DNA of 64,000 bases from Lishizhenia tianjinensis (GCF_900116425.1 NZ_FPAS01000006.1:203365-267364), one strand, 5' to 3'. Positions 8,855 to 18,741 are shown, counted from the stretch's first letter. Notes: generated by a model not told the origin, from the letters alone. Made by a program: numbers and translations.

Positions 8855-10201
8855 TTATTTAAAAGGTAAAAAGATGGTAAATGTTGTTCCTTCGCCTAAA
8901 TTACTATTTACTTTAATACTTCCGCCATGTTGCTCTACGATCAATTTCACATAGTATAGCCCTAAGCCAAATCCTTTTACATTGTGAAGATTACCTGTAG
9001 GAACCCTGTAGAATTTATCGAAAATCATGCGTTGATCTTCTTTTTTCATACCAATTCCATTATCGGTTATCTTCAAAGCAACTCCTTGGTTGTAATTATT
9101 GGTAACAATATGTATATCAGGATTCACTTCACAATACTTAATGGCATTGTCCAGCAAATTAAAAATTACATTGGTGATGTGTACCTCATCGGCGAACACC
9201 TCATCTTTACGTGCATTCAATTCTAAGGAAATTTGCCCTTTATCTTTTAATTGATTGAACTCAAAATTGTCTTTGGCTTCCTCTAGAATTTCATGCAGAG
9301 AGAAAACAGATTTACTCAATTTCAACTCTTCTTTATCGAGCTTGGCAACATTTAAAACTCGTTCTACTTGATTCTCTAAGCGTTTATTTTCCTTGTAAAT
9401 AATACTTGCATAGCGCTCAAGTCTTTCCTTGTCTTGCGATAAATCCTCTCTCAATATCGTTTCACTCGAAAGGGCGATGGTTGAAATGGGCGTTTTCAAC
9501 TCGTGGGTCATGTTATTGATGAAATCGGTCTTGACTTCTGAGAGTCTTTTCTGACGAATAATCACACGAATTGAATAAGCAAAAAACAATAAAATAAATG
9601 CGACGATGGCAATTAAATACATCCAAGGAGATCTACTTCTTGGGTAATTGGCCAAAGAGATGGGGGTTACATTGGGAAAGAAAACCGTAAAATAATGTCC
9701 ATCCTCTTGGTCCCAATCTAAATTGGGTGAAGTGATACCGGCTACCGTATCTGATATAGGTTCGTAGTATTTTTCTGTAGAATAACGAATGATGTTTCCA
9801 AAAACGATACTGTCGTTGAAACAATCGTAAATACCGTACTGAAAACTTTGGGTGATGTTCTGGTCGTAAAACTCGCGTTTTAATAATTGCTCTAGGTAAT
9901 AAGGATGCAGATCTTCGTTAATATCTACTTGGTAGTAGTTCGTGCTGACTTGTTTAACCCTACCGTAAAGGTCAGAACTATCAGCGATATAGGTAGAAAT
10001 TTCTTCCGTCACGTTTCTGAGTGCTACCTTCACTTGTTCATGAAACTGACGCAATTGTAAACTGTCTTGTTTTGCTTGTATATTGATATTGGTTTCTTGC
10101 GCCTTGAGGGTACTGTTGATCCAAAAAGCTTGAATAACCAAAATGCTGAGAATAGAACATATTCCCAGCACAATTACGGTATTGATAGTTTTTCTTTGCA
10201 A
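8855..10201 (-). CDS. Membrane sensor histidine kinase (RprX-like)
   Basis: The 448-residue kinase has one membrane segment at about residues 8-28 and a second at about 192-212, which enclose a periplasmic sensor of roughly 160 residues. The dimerisation and phospho-acceptor helix carries FINNMTHELKTPIS with His233. The ATPase domain shows the N box (FNLLDNAIKY), G1 (ITDNGIGM), F box (FDKFYR) and G2 (GFGLGLYYVK). There is no HAMP domain visible between the second membrane segment and the His. It follows the E1-like gene by 8 bases and precedes the regulator by 5. The signal sensed is unknown. Confidence 0.93.
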   Translation of the reverse strand: MQRKTINTVIVLGICSILSILVIQAFWINSTLKAQETNINIQAKQDSLQLRQFHEQVKVALRNVTEEISTYIADSSDLYGRVKQVSTNYYQVDINEDLHPYYLEQLLKREFYDQNITQSFQYGIYDCFNDSIVFGNIIRYSTEKYYEPISDTVAGITSPNLDWDQEDGHYFTVFFPNVTPISLANYPRSRSPWMYLIAIVAFILLFFAYSIRVIIRQKRLSEVKTDFINNMTHELKTPISTIALSSETILREDLSQDKERLERYASIIYKENKRLENQVERVLNVAKLDKEELKLSKSVFSLHEILEEAKDNFEFNQLKDKGQISLELNARKDEVFADEVHITNVIFNLLDNAIKYCEVNPDIHIVTNNYNQGVALKITDNGIGMKKEDQRMIFDKFYRVPTGNLHNVKGFGLGLYYVKLIVEQHGGSIKVNSNLGEGTTFTIFLPFK

Positions 10202-10208
10202 ACTCTAA

Positions 10209-11327
10209 TTATTGGGCGTCCAACCAAGCAAGGATTCCACCTTCTAGGTTGTACAAGTTCTCCAAACCATGGTTCTGCTCTAAGTAGGCAATAACATTTG
10301 CACTACGCGCACCTGATCTGCAGTGAACTACAACTTTCCCTTCTTTTTTAAAAGCCTCTACATTGTTTGGCACTTCATTCATAGGTATAAGTTGAGCATC
10401 CATGTTTGCTTGATCGTACTCGTATTGTTCTCTTACATCAATCAAAGTGAAATTTTCATTGGCTGCTTGCCATTGCTTTAGTTCTTGAACATTAATAGAT
10501 TTCATTCCATTTAAATTTTGGACTCCACAAAACTCGTGGTAGTCAATTAAAGTAGTTTGTTTATTTTCTTTTCGTGTTAACGGATTGTTCTCATCCTTTT
10601 GAAAGCTTAAATTAAACGTTTCTTGTGTAAGTCCATTGTAAAACATCATTTTCTCACACAGCACCTCGCCAATTCCTGTGATTACTTTGACCACTTCCAA
10701 GGCCTGCATACTCCCCATAATACCCGGTAAAACTCCTATTACTCCTGCTTCAGAGCAACTTTTAACTTCTCCTGCAGCAGGTGGTTGTGGGTAAATATCT
10801 CTGTAATTCGCAGATCTACTTCCATCCTTTTTAAGGAAATTAAATACGGAAAGTTGACCTGTAAATTCATTGATAGAAGCGTGAACGTTTACTTTATCTT
10901 TTAAAACACAAGCATCATTAATAAGGTAACGCGTGGGGAAATTATCTGTTCCATCTACTACGATGTCGTAGTCTTCTATTACCTCAAAAATATTGTCTGC
11001 TTGTAGGGAAAGATCAAATACTTCGAAATTTACGTAAGGGTTTTGGGCTTTCAAATGTTCTACAGCTGCCCGCGTTTTTTTACTACCAACATCTTCCACT
11101 TTGTAAAGGGTTTGACGTTGCAAATTAGAAACATCCACGGTATCAAAATCTACGATTCCTATGTTCCCAACACCTGCAGCACATAAATAAGAAAGTAAGG
11201 GGGATCCTAGTCCACCCGCACCAACTACAAGTACACGTGCCTCCTTTAATTTCAATTGGGCTTCTTCTCCAAAACCTTGTAAAATTAAATGACGATTATA
11301 TCTTACTTTTTCTTTCTCTGTTAACAC
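10209..11327 (-). CDS. E1-like adenylyltransferase (MoeB/ThiF family) fused to rhodanese
   Basis: The 372-residue protein probably adenylates the C-terminal glycine of a ubiquitin-like sulfur carrier (ThiS, MoaD or similar) and passes sulfur to it. The N-terminal domain has the nucleotide loop VVGAGGLGSP (35-44), DGTDN (126-130) and the candidate catalytic Cys191 in SCSEAGVIG. The rhodanese domain (about 265-370) has the active-site Cys336 in HCRSGARS. At the usual first zinc-Cys pair the sequence is YRDIYPQPP, without cysteine, so the structural zinc site seems lost. It starts with GTG. It leads an operon with a two-component system; no thi or moa gene is adjacent, so the pathway is undetermined. 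Confidence 0.88.
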   Translation of the reverse strand: MLTEKEKVRYNRHLILQGFGEEAQLKLKEARVLVVGAGGLGSPLLSYLCAAGVGNIGIVDFDTVDVSNLQRQTLYKVEDVGSKKTRAAVEHLKAQNPYVNFEVFDLSLQADNIFEVIEDYDIVVDGTDNFPTRYLINDACVLKDKVNVHASINEFTGQLSVFNFLKKDGSRSANYRDIYPQPPAAGEVKSCSEAGVIGVLPGIMGSMQALEVVKVITGIGEVLCEKMMFYNGLTQETFNLSFQKDENNPLTRKENKQTTLIDYHEFCGVQNLNGMKSINVQELKQWQAANENFTLIDVREQYEYDQANMDAQLIPMNEVPNNVEAFKKEGKVVVHCRSGARSANVIAYLEQNHGLENLYNLEGGILAWLDAQ

Positions 11328-11389
11328 AAGATAAAGGTAATCATCCTTGCTTTACCCCCTTGTCGTTTTGACGAAAAATCTTTCTTCTT

Positions 11390-12982
11390 TTAACTTCCGT
11401 TGGCCGACAAGTTTTTCGTATTTCGTCCTTTGTTCACGTAAGAAATTTCTATGTTCTCTATTTTAGCACGTTGATGAAATTCTCGTATGATGTCTTTAAT
11501 GTCTTCGGCCATGTGTACAACACGTCGTTTGTCTATAACAACCTTCGCTTCTCTGGGAATACTATCAAAAGTTGCATTTAAAGAAGCCTTGTTTAAAAAG
11601 GTCATGTGTTCCGATAACAACACTACATATTTCTCTTCGCCATCTACCTCCTTTTTTTCCAAATAATGAGAAAGCTTGAAGTTATCATAGAGTATAAAAA
11701 GCACAGACACCACTAAACCTAAAGCGATTCCTTTGAGTAAGTCTGTAGCTAATATGCCAACTATGGTAACCATGAAAGGGATGAACTCCGTCCAACCTCT
11801 TGCAAACATTTGTTTAAACAAGCTCGGTTTGGCCAACTTGTATCCTACCACAAAAAGAATGGCAGACAAAGATGCAAAAGGAATTAGATTCAGTATGAAA
11901 GGGATAGTAAATACACAAATCACCAAAAACACACCGTGATAGACTGCAGCCATTTTCGTTTTACCACTGGCCTCTATATTCGCCGATGAACGTACAATTA
12001 CTTGGGTAATGGGCAAACCTCCGATAACACCAGCAACAATATTCCCTATCCCTTGGGCCATTAACTCTCGGTTGGGAGGTGTTGCATGTTTCTCCGGGTC
12101 TATTTTGTCTGTAGCTTCTACACACAACAAGGTTTCTATGCTGGCTACTATGGCTATAGTAAAAGCTGCTATCCAAACACCCGTATTTGTAATTCCTGCA
12201 AAATAAGGCAAGACAATTAAATCCTGAAAAGATCTCCCCTCCACAGCAACGTCCACTCGGTGGGTTGGTATAATTTCCCAACTAGTTCCTTGCGTTAAAT
12301 ACGTGAAAACAATACCCAATACAACCACCACTATGGCCCCTGGTAAAGTTCCTAAAATGGATTTTTTAATAAAGTCGCGCTCCCAAACAATAAGTATGAA
12401 TAGAGAAATTAATGTTAAACCAAGGATAACAGGAGAAATGGCTCCTTCCGTGGTGAACATGATTTTCAATTCTTCGAAAAAGGTGTATTGTTCATTTACA
12501 TTATCGTAATCTCCCAAAGTATCAGCATCAAAACCAAAACCATGGGTAATTTCCTTTTTGATCAAAATCAATCCTATGGCAGCCAACATACCTTTAATGA
12601 CCACATTGGGGAAGTAGTAGGCAACAAAACCTCCTTTCAAAAATCCTAAAATCAATTGAATCACACCTGCGATTACCACAGCAAGAAAAAGCATGCGCAA
12701 GGCGTACATAACCGGATCCATTCCCTCGGGTATCGTTCCATTTCTAAATCCTTCGGTAGTAGAAAGTATAATGGCAATTAAACCCGCTGCCGGACCAGAA
12801 ACTCCAATTCTAGATCCGCTCACAGCTCCTACAACAACTCCTCCTATGATTCCCGCAATAATACCAGACATAGGCGGAACACCAGAAGCTAAAGCTATAC
12901 CTAAACAAAGCGGTAGAGCTACTAAAAAAACCACAACTCCTGCTTTTATATCGGCTGCGGTATGACGAAATATATTTTCCAT
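11390..12982 (-). CDS. SulP family anion transporter with STAS domain
   Basis: This 530-residue inner-membrane carrier probably moves sulfate, bicarbonate or another inorganic anion. About 12 hydrophobic segments span residues 10-410. The SulP signatures are clear: FLVALPLCLGIALASG and GSRIGVSGPAAGLIA near the N-terminus, then TSIET-like IVASIETLL and NRELMAQGIGN in the middle. A short cytoplasmic STAS domain (about 425-515) follows. The substrate cannot be read from sequence; many stand-alone marine flavobacterial SulP proteins are assumed to be bicarbonate transporters. It is 62 bases upstream of the E1-like gene. Confidence 0.9.
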   Translation of the reverse strand: MENIFRHTAADIKAGVVVFLVALPLCLGIALASGVPPMSGIIAGIIGGVVVGAVSGSRIGVSGPAAGLIAIILSTTEGFRNGTIPEGMDPVMYALRMLFLAVVIAGVIQLILGFLKGGFVAYYFPNVVIKGMLAAIGLILIKKEITHGFGFDADTLGDYDNVNEQYTFFEELKIMFTTEGAISPVILGLTLISLFILIVWERDFIKKSILGTLPGAIVVVVLGIVFTYLTQGTSWEIIPTHRVDVAVEGRSFQDLIVLPYFAGITNTGVWIAAFTIAIVASIETLLCVEATDKIDPEKHATPPNRELMAQGIGNIVAGVIGGLPITQVIVRSSANIEASGKTKMAAVYHGVFLVICVFTIPFILNLIPFASLSAILFVVGYKLAKPSLFKQMFARGWTEFIPFMVTIVGILATDLLKGIALGLVVSVLFILYDNFKLSHYLEKKEVDGEEKYVVLLSEHMTFLNKASLNATFDSIPREAKVVIDKRRVVHMAEDIKDIIREFHQRAKIENIEISYVNKGRNTKNLSANGS

Positions 12983-13037
12983 TGTGTAAATGAAGGAATC
13001 GGATGAATGTGAACTTAAGGTAGGTAAAATAGAGACA

Positions 13038-13069
13038 TAAAAAAAGTCCCCATGAACTACATGAGGACT
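13038..13069 (-). terminator. Terminator after kbl
   Basis: On the minus strand the stem AGTCCTCATG / CATGGGGACT (one bulge or wobble) is followed by seven T residues. It lies between the kbl stop and the SulP start. Confidence 0.75.
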
Positions 13070-13125
13070 AATTTACAATAATATATAAGACTTTTTCTTG
13101 TATTGATTTTTATCAACGCAAGATC

Positions 13126-14316
13126 TTAGTCTATCACCTTCAATTCCTTACCAACTTTAATGAAGGCAGCAATTGCTTTGTCTAAGTTTTCTTTAGTGTG
13201 ACCCGCAGAAATTTGCGTTCTAATTCTCGCTTTTCCTTTCGGTACAACTGGGTAGAAGAATCCGATTGCATAAACACCTTCTTTCAATAACATGTCAGCA
13301 AATTTTTGTGACAATGCTGCATCATACAACATGATAGGAACGATAGGAGAATCTCCTTTTACGATGTCAAATCCTGCTTCGATGATGGCTTTTTTAAAGT
13401 AAGCTGTGTTTTCTTCTAACTTATCTCTCAACGAAGTATCTGTACTCAAAATATCAAATACTTTGTTTGCCGCTCCTACGATAGAAGGTGCCAAAGAGTT
13501 AGAGAATAAGTAAGGTCTAGATTTCTGACGCAACATTTCAATCACTTCTTTCTTACCTGTAGTGTAACCACCCATGGCTCCACCCAAAGCTTTTCCTAAA
13601 GTACCTGTAATGATGTCTACTCTATCCAAACAGTTGTGGTATTCTGGAACTCCACGACCTGTTTTACCGATAAATCCTGCAGAGTGACACTCATCTGTCA
13701 TGACCAATGCATCGTATTTATCTGCCAAATCACAAATCTCATTCATTTTAGCGATGTCACCGTCCATAGAGAAAACTCCATCAGTAACAATGATTCTAAA
13801 ACGTTGGTCTTGTGCTTTTTTCAATTGCTCTTCTAAGTCAGCCATATCGCTGTGCTTGTAACGGTAACGTTGTGCCTTACACAAACGTACACCATCAATA
13901 ATAGAAGCGTGGTTCAATTCATCAGAGATAATTGCATCTTCATCCGTAAACAAAGGTTCGAAAACTCCACCGTTTGCATCAAAAGCAGCTGCGTAAAGAA
14001 TTGTATCTTCTGTTCCGTAGAAGTCAGCAATACGTCCTTCCAATTCTTTGTGAATATCTTGCGTACCACAGATAAAACGAACAGATGACATACCAAAACC
14101 GTGTGTATCTAAGGCATCTTTAGAAGCTTGAATAACTTCTGGGTGAGACGACAAACCAAGGTAGTTGTTGGCACACATAATCACTACATCTTCTCCAGTG
14201 CTTACGTGTACTTCTGCACCTTGAGGCGTAGTAATGATACGTTCTCTTTTAAATAAACCGTTTTCTTCTATAGCTTTTAACTCACTTGCTAAGTGATCTT
14301 GTATTTTTCCGTACAT
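13126..14316 (-). CDS. kbl: Glycine C-acetyltransferase (2-amino-3-ketobutyrate CoA ligase)
   Basis: The enzyme interconverts 2-amino-3-ketobutyrate plus CoA with glycine plus acetyl-CoA, the second step of threonine breakdown. The 396-residue length matches the family. PLP-binding Lys242 lies in GTLGKALGG, and [16 protein letters not shown] carries the cofactor-binding Asp and His. [13 protein letters not shown] near residue 50 is typical of the alpha-oxoamine synthase group. The family also includes serine palmitoyltransferase and BioF, but the strong E. coli Kbl-like pattern favours this call. No threonine dehydrogenase gene is adjacent. It has its own promoter and terminator. Confidence 0.93.
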   Translation of the reverse strand: MYGKIQDHLASELKAIEENGLFKRERIITTPQGAEVHVSTGEDVVIMCANNYLGLSSHPEVIQASKDALDTHGFGMSSVRFICGTQDIHKELEGRIADFYGTEDTILYAAAFDANGGVFEPLFTDEDAIISDELNHASIIDGVRLCKAQRYRYKHSDMADLEEQLKKAQDQRFRIIVTDGVFSMDGDIAKMNEICDLADKYDALVMTDECHSAGFIGKTGRGVPEYHNCLDRVDIITGTLGKALGGAMGGYTTGKKEVIEMLRQKSRPYLFSNSLAPSIVGAANKVFDILSTDTSLRDKLEENTAYFKKAIIEAGFDIVKGDSPIVPIMLYDAALSQKFADMLLKEGVYAIGFFYPVVPKGKARIRTQISAGHTKENLDKAIAAFIKVGKELKVID

Positions 14317-14337
14317 AATTTCCTGTTTTCAGAGGCA

Positions 14338-14368
14338 CGAAGATAATTAAAAATTAGGGGAAAGGCAA
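14338..14368 (-). promoter_or_regulatory. Promoter of kbl
   Basis: On the minus strand TTG (14368-14366), a 20-base spacer and TATCTTCG (14345-14338) fit the consensus with one mismatch in the -7 box. The ATG follows 21 bases later. The 11-mer TTATCTTCGTG recurs upstream of paaZ and gldA. Confidence 0.6.
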
Positions 14369-14369
14369 T

Positions 14370-15269
14370 CTAGTACACAGGAGCTTTCAGCTTGTGAAAA
14401 AGGAGCTCGTTATCTTCTTCAGAAAGTTGATTGGTCCATCCTAAGAAATAAGCATTAATGGAGTCTACCTCTAATTTATTTACATCCTTATAAGACTCCA
14501 ACATGATAGAATTTTGATATTTCTTTTCAATTTCATCAAACTTAAAAAAGGAATATTCTTGCGTTGGATATAAATCAACTGCTCCAAACAAATGTAAAAA
14601 TTCATGAGCAATTACAGCCGCGCTTTTACCTTCTATGATAGCAAATTCAACGCTATGATCTGTTGCGGTATTCCAAGCATTCCCCTTTACATCTTCGTAA
14701 TAGGCATTCATGAAATACATGTGAGCGATGTTTTCATATTCATATTTATCGCGCAACACAGCATTAAAACTTTGTAAATCATTAATTCTTACATAGCTTG
14801 CCAAATTCTTGTTTACAGCAGCTCGGTTAGCTCTCCCCATGTATTTGGCAATGCCATCCGACCAATTCATATAATCCTTATACTTTGAAACTCCAGATTT
14901 GTAAAAAGCTTTATCGTAATGTTCAAAACTCACTTTAGCATTTTTCTCCTTTATGCTTTTTCTCTTAAATTGATCATGATTAACCAACTTAATTTTTAAT
15001 GAAACCCCATAATTTGCAGCCTGATCTTCGATCCAATCAATAGCCTTTTTAATAGAATCTTGTGTACTCGCTAAATCAAAAGCAGTATATGGATGATGCT
15101 TTTCAACATCAACGAAAGCTGCATATAAAATCACTGAATCTTTCAACAAACCACATACATTTTTGTCTCGCGTATCAGGAATCTTTTCCATTTCTTGATA
15201 AACATAGGTTGGCTCTAGGGTAATACAGGCGGTTAAGAAAAAGACCAAAAATGCAAGTAGTAGTTTCAT
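14370..15269 (-). CDS. Lipoprotein with metzincin-like zinc-protease motif
   Basis: The 299-residue product has a lipoprotein signal peptide with Cys15 (FLTACIT). Near residue 225 it carries HEFLHLFGAVD, which fits the HExxHxxGxxD zinc-binding pattern of metzincin-type proteases, with HEFLH supplying two His ligands and the catalytic Glu. About 40 residues later IMLESY sits where metzincins have a Met-turn, which supports but does not prove protease activity. Otherwise I recognise no family. It is probably attached to the inner or outer membrane facing the periplasm. It lies 42 bases downstream of the AlkD-like gene on the same strand. Confidence 0.75.
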   Translation of the reverse strand: MKLLLAFLVFFLTACITLEPTYVYQEMEKIPDTRDKNVCGLLKDSVILYAAFVDVEKHHPYTAFDLASTQDSIKKAIDWIEDQAANYGVSLKIKLVNHDQFKRKSIKEKNAKVSFEHYDKAFYKSGVSKYKDYMNWSDGIAKYMGRANRAAVNKNLASYVRINDLQSFNAVLRDKYEYENIAHMYFMNAYYEDVKGNAWNTATDHSVEFAIIEGKSAAVIAHEFLHLFGAVDLYPTQEYSFFKFDEIEKKYQNSIMLESYKDVNKLEVDSINAYFLGWTNQLSEEDNELLFHKLKAPVY

Positions 15270-15311
15270 AGGGGTTATTTTATATTTTATAAGCTCTAAA
15301 ATAGAATTTTG

Positions 15312-15983
15312 TTACAAATATTTACTCCCCTCTCTCTTCGCTAAAGTTGAAAACTCATGTTCCTCCAAAAAGGCTTTTACAGCTTCTGGGTTATACTTAG
15401 AATATTGGCGTAAACTCCAACCTATGGCTTTTTGTATGAAGAATTCTTTGTCACCTTTTAAAGTCAAGATTTGTTTTTTGAGCAAGTCAAAATCTACATC
15501 GTCTTTGTATTTTAATTGAAAAATCAAAGTGGAACGCTGTAGCCACAAATGACCAGAAGCGGTAAAGCGCTCTACCATGTATGGAATTTGCTCGGGGTGC
15601 TTTTTACAATGGAAACCAAGAATTGTAGAGGCAATATAATCCACGCTGTCCCACCAGTCTTTATGGGTCAACAAGAATTCGATAAAGGCCAAATCATCGG
15701 GATGATGAAATTTCTTTTGTTGTTTGGCAAAGAGTTCTTGAGCAATGTATTGGGCTTCTCGCTCTGGGAAATCCCACAATTCTTTGACCAAGGCGCGGTA
15801 ATCAAAATCAGCATCTTTTAAGGGAAGTAAAGCAAAAAACTCCTTTTGAATTTCTTTACGCTGAGGAGATTTAATACCAAAAGAGGCAAACCTATTCTTA
15901 AGGTAGGCGCTCATTTTTTCTGCGGTGCTCTCTTTGCGCTCCGCTTCTAATTTTTCTCGTATGATTTCTGCGTACTCGCTCAT
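15312..15983 (-). CDS. DNA alkylation repair protein, AlkD-like HEAT-repeat glycosylase
   Basis: The 223-residue protein resembles AlkC/AlkD proteins, which remove alkylated bases such as 3- and 7-methylpurines using a HEAT-like helical scaffold. Supporting features are the N-terminal KNRFASFGIKSPQRKEI block, the WDFPEREAQYIAQEL helix, the HKDWWDSVDYIAS segment and FFIQKAIGWSLRQYSKYNPEAV, all conserved in this family. Length is normal. It is cytoplasmic. A promoter was not recognised. The neighbouring intergenic region holds an imperfect direct repeat. Confidence 0.9.
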   Translation of the reverse strand: MSEYAEIIREKLEAERKESTAEKMSAYLKNRFASFGIKSPQRKEIQKEFFALLPLKDADFDYRALVKELWDFPEREAQYIAQELFAKQQKKFHHPDDLAFIEFLLTHKDWWDSVDYIASTILGFHCKKHPEQIPYMVERFTASGHLWLQRSTLIFQLKYKDDVDFDLLKKQILTLKGDKEFFIQKAIGWSLRQYSKYNPEAVKAFLEEHEFSTLAKREGSKYL

Positions 15984-16038
15984 TTCTCTCTTCTAATTAA
16001 TTCTACATGTAGTACTTATCTCGATATCTCGATATCTC

Positions 16039-16164
16039 GACTCCGCTCGACAACCTTGGTTTTAACCTTTCATTTTGAAAAAGAAACTTTCATTTACAAG
16101 GCGAAATGATATTCCATCTGACCTTCTACTGACTGTTGGACTCCGCTTGATAAACTTGTTTTTA
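16039..16164. repeat. Pair of imperfect 26-bp direct repeats in the AlkD-aminopeptidase gap
   Basis: The two copies are at 16039-16064 and 16139-16164. They share GACTCCGCT, GA, AA, CTTG and TTTTA with four differences in 26 positions. The first copy is preceded by a tandem TCGATATC / TCGATATC. The whole 193-base gap otherwise holds nothing recognisable. Similar GACTCCGCTCGA words are a familiar type of dispersed repeat in flavobacterial genomes, which is knowledge rather than something this window proves. Confidence 0.6.
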
Positions 16165-16176
16165 TTCTATCGTTAC

Positions 16177-18741
16177 TTAATGTTTTCTTTCTTCAGAACT
16201 TGATAAATAAGCTTTGGCTGCTTCAATTTCTGAAAGTGCAGCGTCTAATACTTTTTGTTTTTGAGCGGCGATGGCTACATCATTGTTTTTGCGTAAAGTG
16301 TCTATTTCGTTTTGAAGTTCTTGTGCTCTAAATTCCATGAGTCCGACTAATGATCTTAAGTAAAGTGGAACAAATTTTTCCGCATCTCCTAAACCACGTT
16401 CTGCGACTTGTTGATAGATCTTCCAATTTTCTGCCAAAACAGAAATATCTTCATCTTTCAAATACAAGGTGAAGGCACCTAGCATAGCACTGTAGGTTCC
16501 ATCATTCATAGTGTTGGTATTTAGATGTGATGTAAAGAAATTCAACTGCTCCTTCTCTCCTATTTCAGCATATAAATCCGATAAGGCAATCAAGATAGAA
16601 TTGGCTTGTTCCTTTTCAAATTTAGCGGCCCATTCTAAAGCCAATTTGGGTTGTAATCCACCTAAAACACTCAAGGCTTCACCTTTCACCAACCAAGAAG
16701 CATCCTCTTTTAACAGTTGCACACACAAAGCCTGTAATTTCGATTTCTTTTCCTTATACCTCAATAGGTGCAAGGCTCTTTGTCGAACTTGAGGTTTAGC
16801 ATCCTTAAGTGCTAATTCGGCGATGATATTTAGTGCTTTTTTACGTTGATCTTTGTTGAGTTTACCCACCATGGTCAACGCTTCATAACGCACTGCCCAA
16901 AAAGGATCATTTAAAGCTTCAAGGACAATATTTTTCAACGCCTCAGAAGAACTTTCCTTTACGGCTTGTAAGACCTCATACCTGTCTAAATAATTCTCTC
17001 GCTGGTGGTATTGATTCACAAAAAAGGCATCTGGTTTATCCGTACTTACCTCTGCCAACAAGCTGTTATCACCATCTAAAATAAAGTTCTCCAAACTTCC
17101 ATCCAATGGAAATTCAAAAACTTCGTATTCATCCTCTATTCTGATGTTATAGGTATAGTTACCTTTTGAGGTATACACCATAAATTTCAAAGGCAATTGG
17201 TACAAAGGAGCCTTCATCAAGTTTTGGTTTTGGTGAATTTTCACTTTTAACACGCTGTCTTTCACTTCATGATTTACAATCAAATTCGGAACGTAATCAT
17301 CCAAAAACCATTGGTTAAAAAACCAGTTCAAGTCTTCTCCACTTACCTTTTCAAAAGCCAAACGCAGATTATGAATTTCAACGCTTTGGTAACTATTTTC
17401 TTCCAGGTAATACTTGATGGCATCAAAGAACAAATCATCACCTAAATAAGTGCGCAACATGTGTAAAATACGTCCCCCTTTGTTGTAAGAGTGACCATCG
17501 AACATGTCTTCTTTATTTTCGTAATCAAACCAAATCATGTTATGGTGACCAGCAAATGCGGCTGAATTATAAAAACCAAAAGCTTCTTGTTGGGCATTGT
17601 AGGCTGCTTCTTCCTTTCCATATTTAAATTCATCCCACAAGTACTGTGAGTAATTAGCAAAGGACTCATTCAAAGGCAGGTTAGACCAGCTCTCACAGGT
17701 CAACAAATCTCCGAACCAATGGTGAAACAATTCGTGCGCTATGATGTCATCACTGTTTTTGTCCAAAGCTTCTGCTTCCGTTCTGTATACAAAATCACCA
17801 AAAACTACTGCCGAAGTATTTTCCATGGCCCCCGAAACAAAATTCCTTACAATAATCTGACTGTATTTATCCCAAGGAAATTCTACACCCAATAATTTGG
17901 AAAAATGCTGAATCATCTCTCCCGTATTTCCAAAAATCTGTTTTGCTTCCCCTTGCCACTCGGGTTCTACATAATAACTTAATGGAAGTATTCTTCCGCT
18001 CGCCAAGCGCACACTGTCTTTGATTTCTACAAAATTCCCCACTGCCATCATGCTTAAATAAGGTGCATGCTCCAACTCTTGTTTCCAGTGGTAAACCCAA
18101 GCATCCTCAGATTTCTGAATATCAATCAAGGCTCCATTCGAAAGGGCCATGCTATTCGGTTCTACAGTAATATAGATGTCTTGCGCGTGTTTTTGGTTGG
18201 GTGTATCCACAGTCGGAAACCAAGCTGAACTCGCTTCTGTTTCGCCTTGCGTCCAAAGCTGGGGCATTCTTCCTCCCTGTTCTTTTTTAGGATTGATAAA
18301 ATAGAGTCCTTTCGCTTCAGTAATGGCAGCACTACCTTCAGCTTCCAACTCTTCTGGAAAAGCAGTATACACAATGTTTATGGCCAAAGTATCTTTCCTA
18401 GTGAATGAACCCGGCAAAGTGATTTTCAAGACCAACCCATCATAGGTATAGTGCAATGTTTCACCTTTCATACTTATCGTTTCAAACGCCATAGATTTTG
18501 CATCTAAAACCAACTCTGATATAGGGCGGTAATGAGGTGTGAAAACCAATTTTTCTTTTCCTTTCAAAGCACTATTTTCCCAATCGAAAGCCACCTCTAA
18601 TTCTGTATGAATAAGGTTTACATGTTGGGTTTCTGAGGCATGATAAACGGGTTGTTTTATCCCCTCTAAGGCTTGAGAAAATGTAAAGTTCGCAAATGAA
18701 CCCGCGATAAGTAAACTTGAAAATAGTTGAGAAATACGCAT
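16177..18741 (-). CDS. M1 family metallopeptidase (aminopeptidase)
   Basis: From the ATG at 18741 the product is 854 residues with a signal peptide (MRISQLFSSLLIAGS, ending TFSQ), so it acts in the periplasm or outside the cell. A TTG five codons upstream is less likely. The zinc site is HELFHHW with His336, Glu337 and His340, and the third ligand Glu359 lies in NESFANY, as in M1 enzymes. The substrate-binding loop shows GAMENTSA. The C-terminal 250 residues look like helical ARM/HEAT repeats. It removes N-terminal residues from peptides; specificity is unknown. Confidence 0.94.
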   Translation of the reverse strand: MRISQLFSSLLIAGSFANFTFSQALEGIKQPVYHASETQHVNLIHTELEVAFDWENSALKGKEKLVFTPHYRPISELVLDAKSMAFETISMKGETLHYTYDGLVLKITLPGSFTRKDTLAINIVYTAFPEELEAEGSAAITEAKGLYFINPKKEQGGRMPQLWTQGETEASSAWFPTVDTPNQKHAQDIYITVEPNSMALSNGALIDIQKSEDAWVYHWKQELEHAPYLSMMAVGNFVEIKDSVRLASGRILPLSYYVEPEWQGEAKQIFGNTGEMIQHFSKLLGVEFPWDKYSQIIVRNFVSGAMENTSAVVFGDFVYRTEAEALDKNSDDIIAHELFHHWFGDLLTCESWSNLPLNESFANYSQYLWDEFKYGKEEAAYNAQQEAFGFYNSAAFAGHHNMIWFDYENKEDMFDGHSYNKGGRILHMLRTYLGDDLFFDAIKYYLEENSYQSVEIHNLRLAFEKVSGEDLNWFFNQWFLDDYVPNLIVNHEVKDSVLKVKIHQNQNLMKAPLYQLPLKFMVYTSKGNYTYNIRIEDEYEVFEFPLDGSLENFILDGDNSLLAEVSTDKPDAFFVNQYHQRENYLDRYEVLQAVKESSSEALKNIVLEALNDPFWAVRYEALTMVGKLNKDQRKKALNIIAELALKDAKPQVRQRALHLLRYKEKKSKLQALCVQLLKEDASWLVKGEALSVLGGLQPKLALEWAAKFEKEQANSILIALSDLYAEIGEKEQLNFFTSHLNTNTMNDGTYSAMLGAFTLYLKDEDISVLAENWKIYQQVAERGLGDAEKFVPLYLRSLVGLMEFRAQELQNEIDTLRKNNDVAIAAQKQKVLDAALSEIEAAKAYLSSSEERKH

